The notes under the pieces were generated by a model. The model saw nothing but the letters and a program-made list of their open reading frames with translations, searched no databases and had not been told where the DNA came from. A program made the position numbers and the translations under genes. A DNA stretch of 64,000 nucleotides, from the NCBI GenBank assembly GCA_964036295.1, contig OZ038467.1:16651670-16715669 (forward strand), written 5' to 3'. The stretch is from Plumapathes pennacea (taxonomy: Eukaryota; Cnidaria; Anthozoa; Antipatharia; Myriopathidae). Of the stretch, positions 1-10,598 are shown one piece after another. Position 1 is the stretch's first letter; the number at the start of each line of letters is the position of its first letter.

Positions 1-66
1 TTGCGCTTTTGTTTTTCAATGGTTCCTATTTATCACTGGTACAGTTAGTACTTGTTGATAAGTGGT
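1..66 (+). repeat. Satellite unit fragment (about 720-bp family)
   Basis: This stretch matches the segment of the satellite unit that reads TTGCGCTTTTGTTTTTCAA through GTGATAAATGG in the main arrays (for example 7281-7340 and 24295-24350). It is cut by the left edge of the window and stops near position 66, where unrelated sequence begins. Confidence 0.85.
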
Positions 67-507
67 AGCAAGTGTTTCTGGTTCCTACATTTGCACAGGA
101 AGAGTCTCACTCGTAACAGATGTTTTTAATAAACTTCAATACTGTTACAATATTTTCAATGCTTCAAAACTAAATAAATACTTCAATACTTCAAAACTAA
201 ATATGGCAAAACTTCAATACTGTTACAATATTTTTATTAACAGGAACAAAACTTACCGATCAAAACTTGTATTTACATGTAGTTCTAAAAATGAATATTA
301 TGATATTGGGGTTATGATTCAGCCTCCTTTGCTTGGTACAACTGCTGTAAATTGCTGAAGTATTACATAGTTGTATAGATAGGTTTGACAGTATTTCCTT
401 ATCTGTTTGTCTAAATTATCTTATACATCAGTTCATAAAACTGTCATTTTTGTGACTGGTTGAATATCATGTTTCATGCAGTGCAGGAGTAGTGGTGTAC
501 AAAACGA
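67..507. other. AT-rich spacer, no gene seen
   Basis: No convincing coding sequence. It contains two direct copies of a segment reading CTTCAATACTGTTACAATAT (near 136 and 213) separated by related CTTCAAAACTAAATA repeats. The small open frame at 62-358 runs through these repeats and resembles no protein I know. Confidence 0.5.
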
Positions 508-692
508 TACAAATAAACCAGCTTCAAGCTGCTCCGTTCAGAAATAAAGCACAGTGACGAGAGCACGAAAGAAGTGTAGGGAGAAACGCCAGCCGAAGGC
601 GAGCGTTTTTCCCTACTTCTTGAGTGCTCTCGGCACTTGCTAAGTGCTTTATTTCTGAACGGAGCACGCTTGAAGCTGGTTTATTTGTTTTA
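508..692. repeat. Long palindrome (hairpin or MITE-like element)
   Basis: The left arm (about 509-590) is an imperfect reverse complement of the right arm (about 605-690). It starts with ACAAATAAACCAGCTTCAAG and ends with CTTGAAGCTGGTTTATTTGT. The short centre lies near 590-605. No coding capacity. It is compatible with a foldback or MITE-like element. Confidence 0.75.
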
Positions 693-1017
693 TAACATAG
701 AACTTCAAAACTTTCACAATAAAACTGTCTTTATTCATCAAAAATGTTGGAATGCTAACAGCGATGAAATAATAGATTCTCCTAAACGGCTCGACAGTCC
801 GAATTGCCAAGTCAGTACAGTTTCACTTCAATTTTTCAACCAGGCCCTCTGTTCTATAAAATTAGGCAACACCTCACAGTAAAGAACTATATTTCCTGTA
901 GAACTTTGGACTACAAGTACATGAAATCATACAGTCGGCTAGTGCATAAAATGCAAATTTGAAGGGAATCAACAAATGCTCCAACGGCCGACTTGAAAAT
1001 TGTGTGAATGAAAACTT

Positions 1018-1405
1018 ACCGATTTCTTGACTCTACCTCGTAGTACAATCATTTGAAGTCCGTCCGAAAATTCTTCAATAATTTTTTTCAGTCACATCGT
1101 CGGAAATTCTTTCTCTTGCATCACTACAAACACGTCTGTTCGTCTGTCTTCGCCGTTCATGTTCAGTGATTGCTCACGGCTGATCTTCTTCAACTGAATG
1201 ATTTGCTCTCTCCTTCCTTGTTGAAGCCATTCAACTTCATTCAAACAACCCACTGATGTAATGTGACTCCCAAATATGCTGTACTTAGGGACAGTCCTTA
1301 AACCGAGTCGCTTTCCACGATGCTGACGAGAAACTTGCCGTTCTTCGACATAGATTTTCCCTCTCCAAACTGTTGAAGTGCTTTTGATGAGGTCACGTTC
1401 TTTAC
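1018..1405 (-). other. Coding-like open stretch with splice donor (unidentified)
   Basis: On the - strand a frame stays open for roughly 95 codons from about 1405 to 1122 without an obvious start codon. It encodes a basic, polar peptide that includes VGCLNEVEWLQQGRREQ. A GTAAGT donor-like site follows at about 1019, reachable only if the frame shifts near 1120. I do not recognise the protein. It could be a decayed exon of a mobile or host gene, or a chance open frame. The rest of 693-2041 shows no gene. Confidence 0.2.
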
Positions 1406-1526
1406 CGATTCACGGTGAACCGTACTAGCCGGTGCCTTCACTTAAAGCCAAATTTTATCTCATAGTTGGGCATTGGTGACTCCATTCTCGCATTATTTTC
1501 TCTTTTTTGCCAGAGGATGACGTAAG

Positions 1527-1551
1527 CGTGGTTTATAACTTATAAACCACG
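1527..1551. repeat. 25-bp near-perfect palindrome
   Basis: CGTGGTTTATAA, then CT, then TATAAACCACG. The arms are complementary over 11 bases. A further GTGGTTTATA copy follows at about 1560. It lies in the 3' flank of the neighbouring Helitron relic and could be a small foldback remnant. Function unknown. Confidence 0.6.
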
Positions 1552-2041
1552 GGTAAGTGTGGTTTATACTCTGGCAAACCACGGTTTTCGACCAATCAGC
1601 GCGCGGCTTGTATCGTGACTATGTTATAATGTACTCACCATTGCCTTGGTTTTCTGGCTCCATTATTGTACACGTGTGTAATTCTGTGGTAGAAACATGA
1701 AATATGAAGCATAAAATTAGTTTGAGTACAACAATGACTCAGTTGATACAGTTATGGTTTGTGGTGCTATGGGTCAGAGTACAATCTTTCCTTCAGGCAG
1801 TAGCACAAAATATATAATGATTTCACATGCAACCCTGAAATTAGGACTTTAATCATGCCCCGTAACACCAATTCAGTTCCCTATAAACATAACACAAAAC
1901 TTACTTTTCAATTTATCGCCAAAGGCAAACATTAAAATAATAGTATAAGAAATGTCATGAAAGAAATCAAGTTAATAGCCCCCAATGTAGGACTTTGATC
2001 CTTTACTTGACTGTCAGAGTAATTATTATTTGAGTTTGTGA

Positions 2042-3515
2042 TCAGTTGATATTTGAGAGATTATGAAGTCTGCTTTCTTCTTCAAGTCTAAATCTTAAAT
2101 TTATAGACTTTTTAAGGCTTGTCAGCCTTTCAAAAGTCATTGGTTCAATTATGCAAGTTGAAAGTGTTCTTACTCTGCTTATGGCCACATATGAAATGCC
2201 TCCATTTTTTTCAGTCTGACCAATGTCAATCCATGCCTTTGGTAGTGTTAAACCTTGGCTCTTGTGTATTGTTATTGCCCAAGCAAGTTTCAAAGGCAGT
2301 TGCTGTCTCTCATGCAAACCATCTAAAGTGTGAGAGGTGACTGTTATTGGGCATATAGGTACATATGCTGGAATGCTATCATGAATAGATGGACCAGTAT
2401 AGTCATCAAACTTCACAATTACAGCCACAGGTAGGTCAGGTGGCTGCTGATCATCTGCATATATAAAGTCTACAACTGTTCCAGTTGCTCCATTGCAAAG
2501 CCCAACATCTGTCCACAAATTCATGGTAAGCATTATCTTTGCCCCTTTTGAAAGGAAAATGCTAGGCTGTAATCCTGATATGTCATCTGAGCTAGCTTTC
2601 TTAGCTAAATCACTTGAGTGTCGTGCATCAATGCGTGCCATTGGCTGATGGAGCTCTGTTAACTGTTGGAAGTTATAACTGGCAGCTCCTTATTGCTAAA
2701 GTACAATCTTGTGGCATCTTGGAATTCAGCTATATTATCTGCTTTCAAAGGTTGTCTTGTCACGAGAAGTTTCCAGTCTTCTTCATTACAATCTCCTGTG
2801 CGTAGTCGCATAAGCAAGTCCCTGAACTGTGTTTGCTCTGGGTTTGTGCCTTGAACTCTTTTGTTTACTGATACTTTAACAACATTGTTAAACATGAAAT
2901 AAGCTAAGTGGCCTTGTTCACCTATGGAACTTGAGGGTCTAGAATGATACAATGGTTTATCGGTAACAGGTGGCAACTGACCAGGATCATCCACTAAGAT
3001 TATAGATTTACCGCCAAATACTTCATCAATTTTGCCTGTTGCTTGTCGGCATCGCCTATCAATCCAGCCAAACATTGTTTATCCTAGCATAGAATATTCA
3101 TCAATAATAATATAGTTGATATCTTTAAGGTTTTCTTGTAGTCTGAAAAGACGTGCCCCAGTCAACTCTGTTTCCTTTTGAGCCAACAGGCAGTTTTAAT
3201 AGTGAATGGATGGTACATCCATTTATGTTATATGAAGAGATATGGAGAATATGCTGGATAGGCTCTTGGAACCATATTTTCAGGCTGACTTGATAGTTTA
3301 TTGTTGACAATTTTTTATGTCGTGGCAAAATCAATGAAATCTAAAGCCATTATTTCAGGGACTATGTTGGCATACTTTTCACGCTGAGCATAGGTATCAA
3401 GCAGCGAGTCGTTTGTTGCATTATCCCCATCTGGTATCTTAGTTTTGATTCTACATGAATCATTCAGACTGATAGGTACTACAATGAATGATGAGCTCAC
3501 TAGTTTCAGTGACAT
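2042..3515 (-). pseudogene. PIF1-type helicase domain of decayed Helitron
   Basis: Fragments at 3515-3315, 3334-3125, 3075-2659 and 2641-2042 align in order with the helicase of the Helitron at 57813-60926. Visible elements are a GCTIHSLLKLPV segment, a DDPGQLPPV segment where the relative has DFGQLPPV, and AITIHKSQGLTL near the C-terminus. The text jumps from a PRAYPAYSP segment directly to NINGCTIHS near 3235. In the relative these are separated by about 225 residues that include the P-loop GTAGTGKS. ATPase function is therefore lost. Further frameshifts are present around 3075 and 2650. Confidence 0.85.
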
Positions 3516-4802
3516 TAGATGGTCTCTTGTGCAGAAAAGTCATGTTGTCCAAGTGATTTCAAGATCACCTTTTTTATCAGTTTTGTTGGGTTGCTACTGT
3601 TGTTACAATTACGAACAATGGAATTAAATGCAAGCTTCATTACAGGTGACTTTGGTTCACCTTTGGATGCATATTTTGCAAGGTATTCCACACACGCATG
3701 ATAATCAACTACCACTTGAATATCACAGTTTGCTCTCCAGCCTTGCAGCTGCAGATGCTGGTGATTATTGAGCCTCGCATTATTTCTCTTTGTTATCACC
3801 TTTGCTTTGTATTGTGTATTTCCATCCTTTGTATGAATCGGTTCAAATTCCAGCCTTGTTGTGGGACAAAGTTCAAATGGAAACTTAAACCTGCATTTCA
3901 GTTCAGTTTCATTCTGTTTCTTTCTAAGACAATAGATTGTATTACAGCGGGTGTGCCTTTGCACTGTATGCAACAAATCAACATAATCATCATGAAAGTC
4001 TTGAGGATCTAGTATGTCTTTGTGACGTCTTTGACAGGGATGAATTAAGGATTTTTCCCAGGCTCCATTATTAGGTCGGTTTGGATTATATGTAGACAGT
4101 AACCAGTCAACATACTGACAGACTTCTTTGGAAGCGTCATTTCCCTCAAGAATCTCTTGATTGAGTTTTGGTATATTTGTTTGATCAGCTTTAGCAATGG
4201 ACAAAACTTTCTAATTGTTGTGTGAAGAACCAGTCTGTAATATGAGGATTGTTAATTACATTCTGGCGTTTGTTGTTGGCTGAACTACCACCAACTGAGC
4301 TAGTACCAAACAGTGCATGAAGTTCAGGCCTATGCATATCTGCAGATGAGAATGTGAAAAAGAATGTTGGAGCTCCAGCATGGGAAATTATTGCTTTTAA
4401 ATCTTCTTTAGCTTTGTGCCAATAGGCATTAGAACCAGTAATGTTGCCAAGATAGCGTGATATCTTTGATATGAACACCTTTGTGTTATTATTAGCAGCC
4501 ATCTGACGCAGTTCTTCAGGATTCAAATGTGCTTCTCCTGGGTTTTTTTTCAGGAACATGCCTGTTTGTTGTAGAATACGTTTCCTCTGTATCATATTCA
4601 ATGCCCAGTAAGCAAACCTAGAGTGCGAAGCAAAGCGATATAGCCATTTTTCATTTTTATTTTCTCCGAATTTCAGAAGGTGCTTCACTCTTTCTCCAAG
4701 TGGTATATCTCGGCGTAATGACATATTGGTAGGATCACCTTTACCATCTGGAAACAACATTGGGAAAGCCAATGAGAGCCAGGAAAGGAGTGAGATACTC
4801 AT
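3515..4802 (-). pseudogene. Helitron Rep domain lacking the HUH motif
   Basis: The N-terminal part (4802-4191) carries the Helitron helicase-like N domain ([19 protein letters not shown]). The C-terminal part (4204-3515) carries HTRCNTIYCLR and the tyrosine-bearing YLAKYASKGE segment expected in the Rep nuclease. Compared with the Rep at 60927-62596, about 58 residues are missing at the junction near 4205, including the metal-binding HAHG motif. The tyrosines survive but the metal site does not, so nicking activity is not expected. The two parts are in different frames. Confidence 0.88.
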
Positions 4803-4817
4803 TTATGGGTTCATTAT

Positions 4818-5779
4818 CTACTGTTGGCCAAGGCATTGTACCCGAGAGAGTTGTTGCTGAATAGCATCCATTTCTTGGGGTTGACATTCGGGGATGGGGA
4901 GAAAACTACTCATTTCTGTGCCTTCATTATAAACAATGTCATCTTCATTTTGAAGACCCAAATCTGGTTCATTAGTGGTATCCTCACCACAATCTTCTGT
5001 TTCAACTGAGAGAAGACCACATGGAACACCATCTTCTGGTAAAGAATTTAAACAGTCTTGGTTCATGTTTATGTCCCTGTAGTTTGGGTATTGGTCATGA
5101 GCCGTTGCAGTGCATCAGCTACATTTTGCCTCCGGACTCTCACATCTTTAAAACTGTTGTCTTTTCCTTTCATTTTAACAACAACAACAACAGATATATC
5201 CTTAGGGTATCTGGGCAGAGAATGTGCTAATTCACCTATATTTTGAGGCAAATTGATACAGTGACCTGAATAGCCTCTTTGTCCACCAGGTTTTATGTAA
5301 ACACGCATGGTAGGGAGTGCACGTGCGATAAGCATTTCTTCTACTTGGGTTAAACCCTGCAGTTGTAAAGGCACTAATGATGGAACCATGTCATTCTCCA
5401 TAGAAAACTTCTTTGGTTGTTGTTTATCTCTCATGCACCTTTGGCACTGGTACTGATCAATCCTCCTTGGGTTGGATTTCAGTGGCCATGCTTCAAAGCA
5501 GACAGTGCACTGGCAAACTGAATACTCATTTGACTTATGGAAAACGTTAATGTTATTTTGTGCCTGTTTTTATTCATGAACTGGACCCCCAGGAACTGCT
5601 TCGGACTTTCTATAACATGCTTTCCTATTTGCAAGTCTCTCTTCTTGCTTGTCAACAGTTACGTTGTTATCATTCTCTCTCCTATGTGCACATTTGTTCG
5701 CCCTTTCATTAGCTGTTTCTGTATATTTGACTCTTGTCGCGCTGTCTTTGCTTAAGAAGTCTATAGTGTCTTTTTTCAT
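4818..5779 (-). pseudogene. Helitron N-terminal region: basic, zinc-binding and DUF6570-like
   Basis: A basic segment (5779-5570) ends at a stop codon, and the same frame continues into a Cys motif (CTVC, CQRC) and a DUF6570-like region with [15 protein letters not shown] and [15 protein letters not shown] following frame (5066-4818) carries the acidic linker ([13 protein letters not shown]). In this copy the DUF6570-like region runs straight into [12 protein letters not shown] without an intron. The related Helitron at the right end splices at the same place. The real start codon is not evident. Confidence 0.8.
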
Positions 5780-5829
5780 TGGTTTCTACTAAATTTCTCT
5801 TTAAGCATTTGAGTTTGTTTTTATGCTGA

Positions 5830-6833
5830 CTATTTCTGTCGGTCAATGTCGAAACAGTGCAATTCATTTATATATCCAATAAATATTGTCTTTCGTCCTT
5901 CCTGATCAGCAACAGGATTTATGATTGTCCCTTGAAGTGAATTTACATTGGATTCTGTGATATGAATGGCACAGTTATATGCGATGGCCACAGCTGCATG
6001 ATGATATTATCACACCATGTGCCTTTTTTTGACATTTGCTGAATATAGGTATTCCAATTATCATCAGAAATGCTTTCAATATACAATTCTGGGTAACTCT
6101 GTAAATGGCTAATTCCGGCCATACGAATTTTAAGATGCAAGGCAGCAGTCCTGTACAGTTGGTGTGCAACTGATTTGAAGAAGCAATCCCCAGATCCGCC
6201 TAAATCATGTGGTATCAGTCCTATCAGACGAAGTCTTTCTGTCAAACGATTCCATGGCAGATCATGGCTAACACCATTCTCAGGAGACACACCTCCATTT
6301 AATCTTGAATTGCGATCATGAATTTCAGGAAAACTATCTGGCACATCGATGTGTGTTTGTCTGCAGTTACAAGTACAATTCCTATCTCTAGTTTCGAATG
6401 TCTGTTTCTTCATGTAAAAAACAAATTTACTATAAAAATGATCAGTGGTATACCAGAGGTTCCAAGTTTTGTAATTTTTACACAAACTACTGATGAAAGA
6501 ACTGTCTGGAAGATGTTGTCTTACAAACGACTTTAATCTATTCCTTGACTTTCTTTTCCTGAGTGCCTTTAGAATTCTTTTAACAGGAACTCGAGATGGT
6601 TCCCTGTCCCTTTTCCTCTGGCAATTCACTCGTTTCATATGAGCTTCAACCTTACACTTTTCAGAAATAGTTACACTATAACCATTTATATGGTTTTCAA
6701 TACTCTCACAAGGATAACAACTTGTCAAAGCCTCATCATGATCTTGTGAACTACAATCAGCACTGATCAGCCCAGTATCGATTTGACTCTCTATTTGGCG
6801 CAATGGCCACCGAGCACAATGGCTCAGTTCATT
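5830..6833 (-). pseudogene. OTU-type cysteine protease ORF of decayed Helitron
   Basis: The open frame 6803-5943 ends in an OTU domain: GGSGDCFFKSVAHQLY gives the Asp-Cys nucleophile region, followed by a KIRMAGISHLQSYPE helix region. A frameshift near 6000 moves the remainder, including a CAIHITES segment and a GYINELHCFD terminus, into another frame down to about 5830. The family removes ubiquitin-like modifiers, and in Helitrons its role is unknown. No start codon is visible because the satellite junction at about 6830 cuts the N-terminus. Here OTU precedes Rep, unlike the right-hand Helitron. Confidence 0.8.
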
Positions 6834-7491
6834 TATAAATAAGAAGTAATATTTATTTAGTAATTAGTAGAAAATAACAATAATAATAATAGTTAAAGAA
6901 ATAAAAAATAACAGTAACAATTAGATTGTTGGTAAGATAAACAAGTTGTACAATATAATATTTTGGAAATGGGTCAGAGGTTATAAGTGCAATGTACTAT
7001 CGTTTTATTAATTAGCTTTATTATTAGAAAATATTTAATAGTAGTTAGGAAAAAAAAAGTTTCTTCTGTTGTTTAAACATGTTTGGGGTGGCAAGTGGAG
7101 GGCAGATTGAATCTGCTGGCCAATTTTCGTCTGGCATTATTTCTTGCGTGACTTGCATTGTTGGACTCGTGAGTCCCTGTTACAACCCTTCTCTAGTTTA
7201 TATGCCAATATTATTGTTAGTAGTGATTCAGTGCCGTCGTTGCCTGATCTTGGAGGGATGAAGTTGAGTGACATAGTTTGCGCTTTTGTTTTTCAATGGT
7301 TCCTATTTATCACTGGTATAGTTAGTGCTTGATGATAAATGGAAGGAAATCAGTCAGAGTCTGGTGTTGGACTTTTTCAGCAGCTGATATTTTGCATGAC
7401 GTACAGCGAGTGTTTGGTGATAGTAGTGAAGAAGTTTTCGCGAAGACTGTTCACTTGTTTTGTTTTTAGTGATTACCACTGATAAGCTACT
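6830..7491 (+). repeat. Satellite unit (about 660 bp kept)
   Basis: One copy of the satellite unit: TTATAAATAAGAAGTAATAT, a short (AAT)n, GGGTCAGAGGTTATAA, ATCTGCTGGCC, CTGATAAGCTAC. It is broken on the left by the Helitron and on the right by the Crypton relic. Confidence 0.9.
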
Positions 7492-8560
7492 TCATTATGC
7501 AACTCCCTTAGTAACGTGAAAATACGGCATAGTAACGTGCGAATAACTCCATAGACACGTGAAAAAGATACAGCCGTATTCAACGTTGCTAAGGAGAACC
7601 GGTTTAACAGGTTCTATTAACGTCGGATTTGCCGAATGTAAACATGGAGGACATTTTTAAAGTTTTTCCTGAAATTGAAAATGAATGGCTGCCCAATTTC
7701 GACTTGCCTTTTGAAGAATTTTTGACCGATGCACAGCAAAGTGTTACTGGCAAAGATGGAGCAAATGAAGCGGCCCGCACAACCACAACAGAAACAGCCA
7801 CACTCAACGACGAAGAAATCGGCGATTTCATTGCACAAAACAAAAAGAAAAACACGGTGAAAAAAACCTAGACCTACCTGAACGTCTGGAAACAGTGGTG
7901 CTCCTCAGTGGGCGAGGATATGGAGGATATTTCTCCTGGTGAGCTGAACAATCTTCTCTGCCACTTTTTTTATCAAGGTCAGGAAGCTCGACAACACTGA
8001 GTTTGAACCTGGAACGCTGACCTCTCCAGCGAAGTTATGACCGCCGCTTACGGCAACTTGGAAAGCCATACAGTATCTTGTCTGACAAGCAGTTTGAAAG
8101 GTCACGGGAAACTCTTGAGTCGAAGAGAAAACAGCTACAGCTGGCAGGCAAAGGGCGACGTCCCAATAAAGCTCTCGCCTTGAGCGATGTTGAAATGGAG
8201 AAACTGTGGTCCGAAAGTCAACTTGGTGATCATTCTCCAGATTTCCTAATTCGCACAGTATGGCTCAACAACACTATGCATTTTGGTTGGAGAGCAAGAG
8301 ATGAACATCGCAAAGTCCTTCTTGGTGATCTGGAGTTACGGCAGGAAGAAGGAGAGAAGCGCCAATATGTTGCCTAGCACACTGAGAGAGGCTCGAAGAC
8401 AAGAAGCGGCAGAAAAGAGTTTGGTCCTGAGCGATATTTTGACCCACGAATGTATGCCACAGAAACAGACAGGTGCCCGGTCAAAATATTTAAGAGCTAC
8501 CTGTGGATGCAGGAACCTAAGTTCCTCGCCTTTCACAGGACGATAACGATAACGGTAGTG
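7492..8560 (+). mobile_element. Crypton-type element relic
   Basis: A 5' segment of about 100 bp (7494-7601, starting around ATTATGCAACTCCCTTAGTA) recurs with about 97% identity at 37519-37620. It is followed by a frameshifted reading frame with the DUF3504/Crypton tyrosine-recombinase signature. The left edge lies where satellite sequence stops. The right edge is unclear, and no matching inverted terminus is seen before 9100. Confidence 0.7.
7629..8560 (+). pseudogene. DUF3504 / Crypton-like tyrosine recombinase, frameshifted
   Basis: The opening frame (7629-7871) gives an acidic N-terminus (VNMEDIFKVFPEIENEW) and continues past a stop into LNVWKQWCSS and ELNNLLCHFFYQ. A second frame (8078-8377) carries the most conserved block: KQFERSRETLESKRKQL, FLIRTVWLNNTMHFGWRAR and EHRKVLLGDLEL. 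A third frame shows DPRMYATETDRCPVKIFKSY. This order is typical of the DUF3504 proteins of Crypton elements and of vertebrate genes derived from them. At least three frameshifts or stops inactivate it. Tyrosine recombinases cut and join DNA through a covalent tyrosine link, and the C-terminal catalytic part is lost or decayed here. Confidence 0.75.
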
Positions 8561-8925
8561 AGACCAATACTACACTTAAGATATGCGCGTTCGCCGTCTT
8601 CACAAGAGCCAAAGTGCTTGCACATTTAATTGTTCCCAAAACGGTACACGACGGATTATGGTATCAAAAACTAAACGAAAAACAAAACAAAAGAACTACT
8701 TAGACTATATTTAGGCTACAAAATTACAAATTGATAAAAGGAACATTGAAAGAGATCTACTTACATTTGTGTTCCTATTAGGTCTCTAAAAACGATGAGT
8801 GGTAATTACGGTCTTTAAAACGTGTCCGATCACTCTCTATAAAAAACGTGTCTGATCACTGTTGCAGTCCAACTCTCTTTTTTGCATGTGTTGCGCATGC
8901 GCTTTATCGATAATCCGCATCAACA
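8561..8925 (-). repeat. Candidate 3' LTR of the BEL/Pao element (boundaries approximate)
   Basis: On the - strand a purine tract (AAAGGGCAGGGAA, 8926-8938) is followed by TGTTGATGCGG, a normal polypurine-tract to LTR start. The LTR would run from 8925 towards lower coordinates. The far end is not defined, and no second LTR remains for comparison. Two copies of a segment near AACGTGTC(C/T)GATCACT occur at about 8818 and 8846. Confidence 0.4.
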
Positions 8926-9103
8926 TTCCCTGCCCTTTAAACGATCGCAGGTTGTTTAACAAAAAAAAACGAAAACGAAAATTATTTGAATATATGATAG
9001 TACTCATTGTAATCATTAGGAGCACTGAATGAAAAGAAAAACTAAAACAAAGATCAAACTTGGCAGTGAAAGTACGTGTATACTCGCAGCCTGGCTGGCC
9101 GTG

Positions 9104-10542
9104 TTATACCAGGGTCTTGTCATCATTGGCTTCTTCTGTGCCAGCCTTTGCATCTGAGTTGGTAAGCAAGAGGACAAGCTTTCCCATGGGTTGACGAAGT
9201 TCTGCGTTCTGTGTCTTCACGACCGCGCTACGGAACAATCCTCTTGCATCTGGCTCGGTTGAAGTTATGACTCCCATAGGCCAGACATTCCTGGGAGTGC
9301 TGTCGTCTTTCAGGAGGATGACGTCTCCAACTTCTAAGTTGCGTTGGGGGTGGTGCCACTTCTGTCTCTTCTGGAGAGTTACAAGGTACTCCTTCCAACG
9401 CGACCAGAAGAGGTTGGCGAGGTACTGGACTCTGCGCCAGCGGCAGCACATGTACACGTCGTTACGCTGAAAATTCCCAGGTGGGGGTAGGACAATGCTT
9501 GTCTTTAGGGTCAACAGGTGGTTGGGAGTTAGAGGATCAAGATCGTCAGGGTCGCTTGACGAAGACGTGAGCGGTTTGGAGTTCATGATGGCCTCGACTT
9601 CACACAGCAGTGTGTGGAAAGACTCGTCATCCAGGCGGTTACCGTGTTCCTGTAGGAGAGACCCGAGAATGCTCCGGATGGTTTGTATTTGCCTTTCCCA
9701 CACACCGCCCATGTGACTGGCTGCGGGTGGATTGAAGATCCATTCGATGCCCTCTTTCCTTAACTTGTTATGAACTTGATTGTGATCCAACTCCTCCATG
9801 GCTTTGCACAATTCCCTCTTTGCTCCAATGAAGTTTGTCCCATTGTTGCACCTGATCTGACCGGTCCACGACGGGCAATGAAGCGCTGCAGTGCGTAGAT
9901 AAAGGAATCTGTGTCTAACGAGTATGCGGTTTCGATGTGCACGGCTCTGCTTACGAGGCAGGTGAAGAGGGATCCGTGCCTCTTTACTTCTTTGCGACCT
10001 TCTTTAATCAGGAACGGGCCAAAGTAGTCTACCCCGGTGTAGGTAAATGGCAGTGCAGGAGTAAATCTATCCTTAGGAAGATCAGCCATCTTCTGTTGGT
10101 TCGGCGGAGCTCGCTTGCGGTGGCAAGTGATGCAATCTGTGATTAGCTGCCGGACAGCAGTGTTGGAGCCCACATTCCAGTACTTCTCTCTCAGCTTGGC
10201 GAGTACGTGGCCGCGACCGGCGTGACCCAACTGCTCGTGGATGTAATGAATGATTAGCGTTGTGACGTGGGTTTTGCGAGGCAAAATGACAGGATATTTG
10301 GTATCCACTGGTATATCCGCTCGGCTAAGACAACCCCCTACCCGATGCATGCCATGCTTAAGGAAGGGATCCAAACGATAGAGGCTGCTTGCCTTCTTGA
10401 TTTCTGTTTTCCTTCGCTTTTTGCGGCTCCGTTCATCTACATCTGTAGGGCTGAGTCGGTTGAGGACGTGGATCTCATTGCTGAAGACATGGGACTGGAC
10501 AAATCTAAGTATGGCAGTCTCGGCTTCTTTCAGCTCCTGCAC
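9104..10542 (-). pseudogene. BEL/Pao integrase and DUF5641 region
   Basis: Frame 10542-9760 carries the zinc-binding H2C2 segment (HYIHEQLGHAGRGHV, CITCHRKRAPP) and the first catalytic part (YTGVDYFGPFLI, SRAVHIETAYSL). A frameshift near 9860 passes to frame 9811-9104 with [31 protein letters not shown] and the DUF5641 C-terminal tail (WKEYLVTLQKRQKW, NLEVGDVILLKDD). The product would insert element cDNA into host DNA. One frameshift separates the two halves, so this copy is not expected to make a full integrase. Confidence 0.88.
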
Positions 10543-10598
10543 GGTAAGGAATGAACAGCGTGGGTCAGCTTGGTATCTCTCTGGCTGCGGTTCGTTGC

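Larger units (their letters stand above)
2042..6833 (-). mobile_element. Decayed Helitron (RepHel plus OTU), - strand
   Basis: Successive - strand frames encode, from high to low coordinate, an OTU-type protease, a basic/Cys-rich and DUF6570-like region, the Helitron helicase-like/Rep domain and a PIF1-type helicase. Order and sequence match the better-preserved Helitron at 57813-64000. It is inactivated by several stops and frameshifts and by two large deletions that remove the HUH motif and the Walker A loop. The high-coordinate side is cut at the satellite junction near 6830. I could not define the 5' TC or the 3' hairpin-CTRR terminus. Confidence 0.9.

Noticed and set aside
8837-9025. 62-codon - strand ORF
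   Set aside because: It spans the polypurine tract and LTR start of the BEL element and has no protein-like composition.
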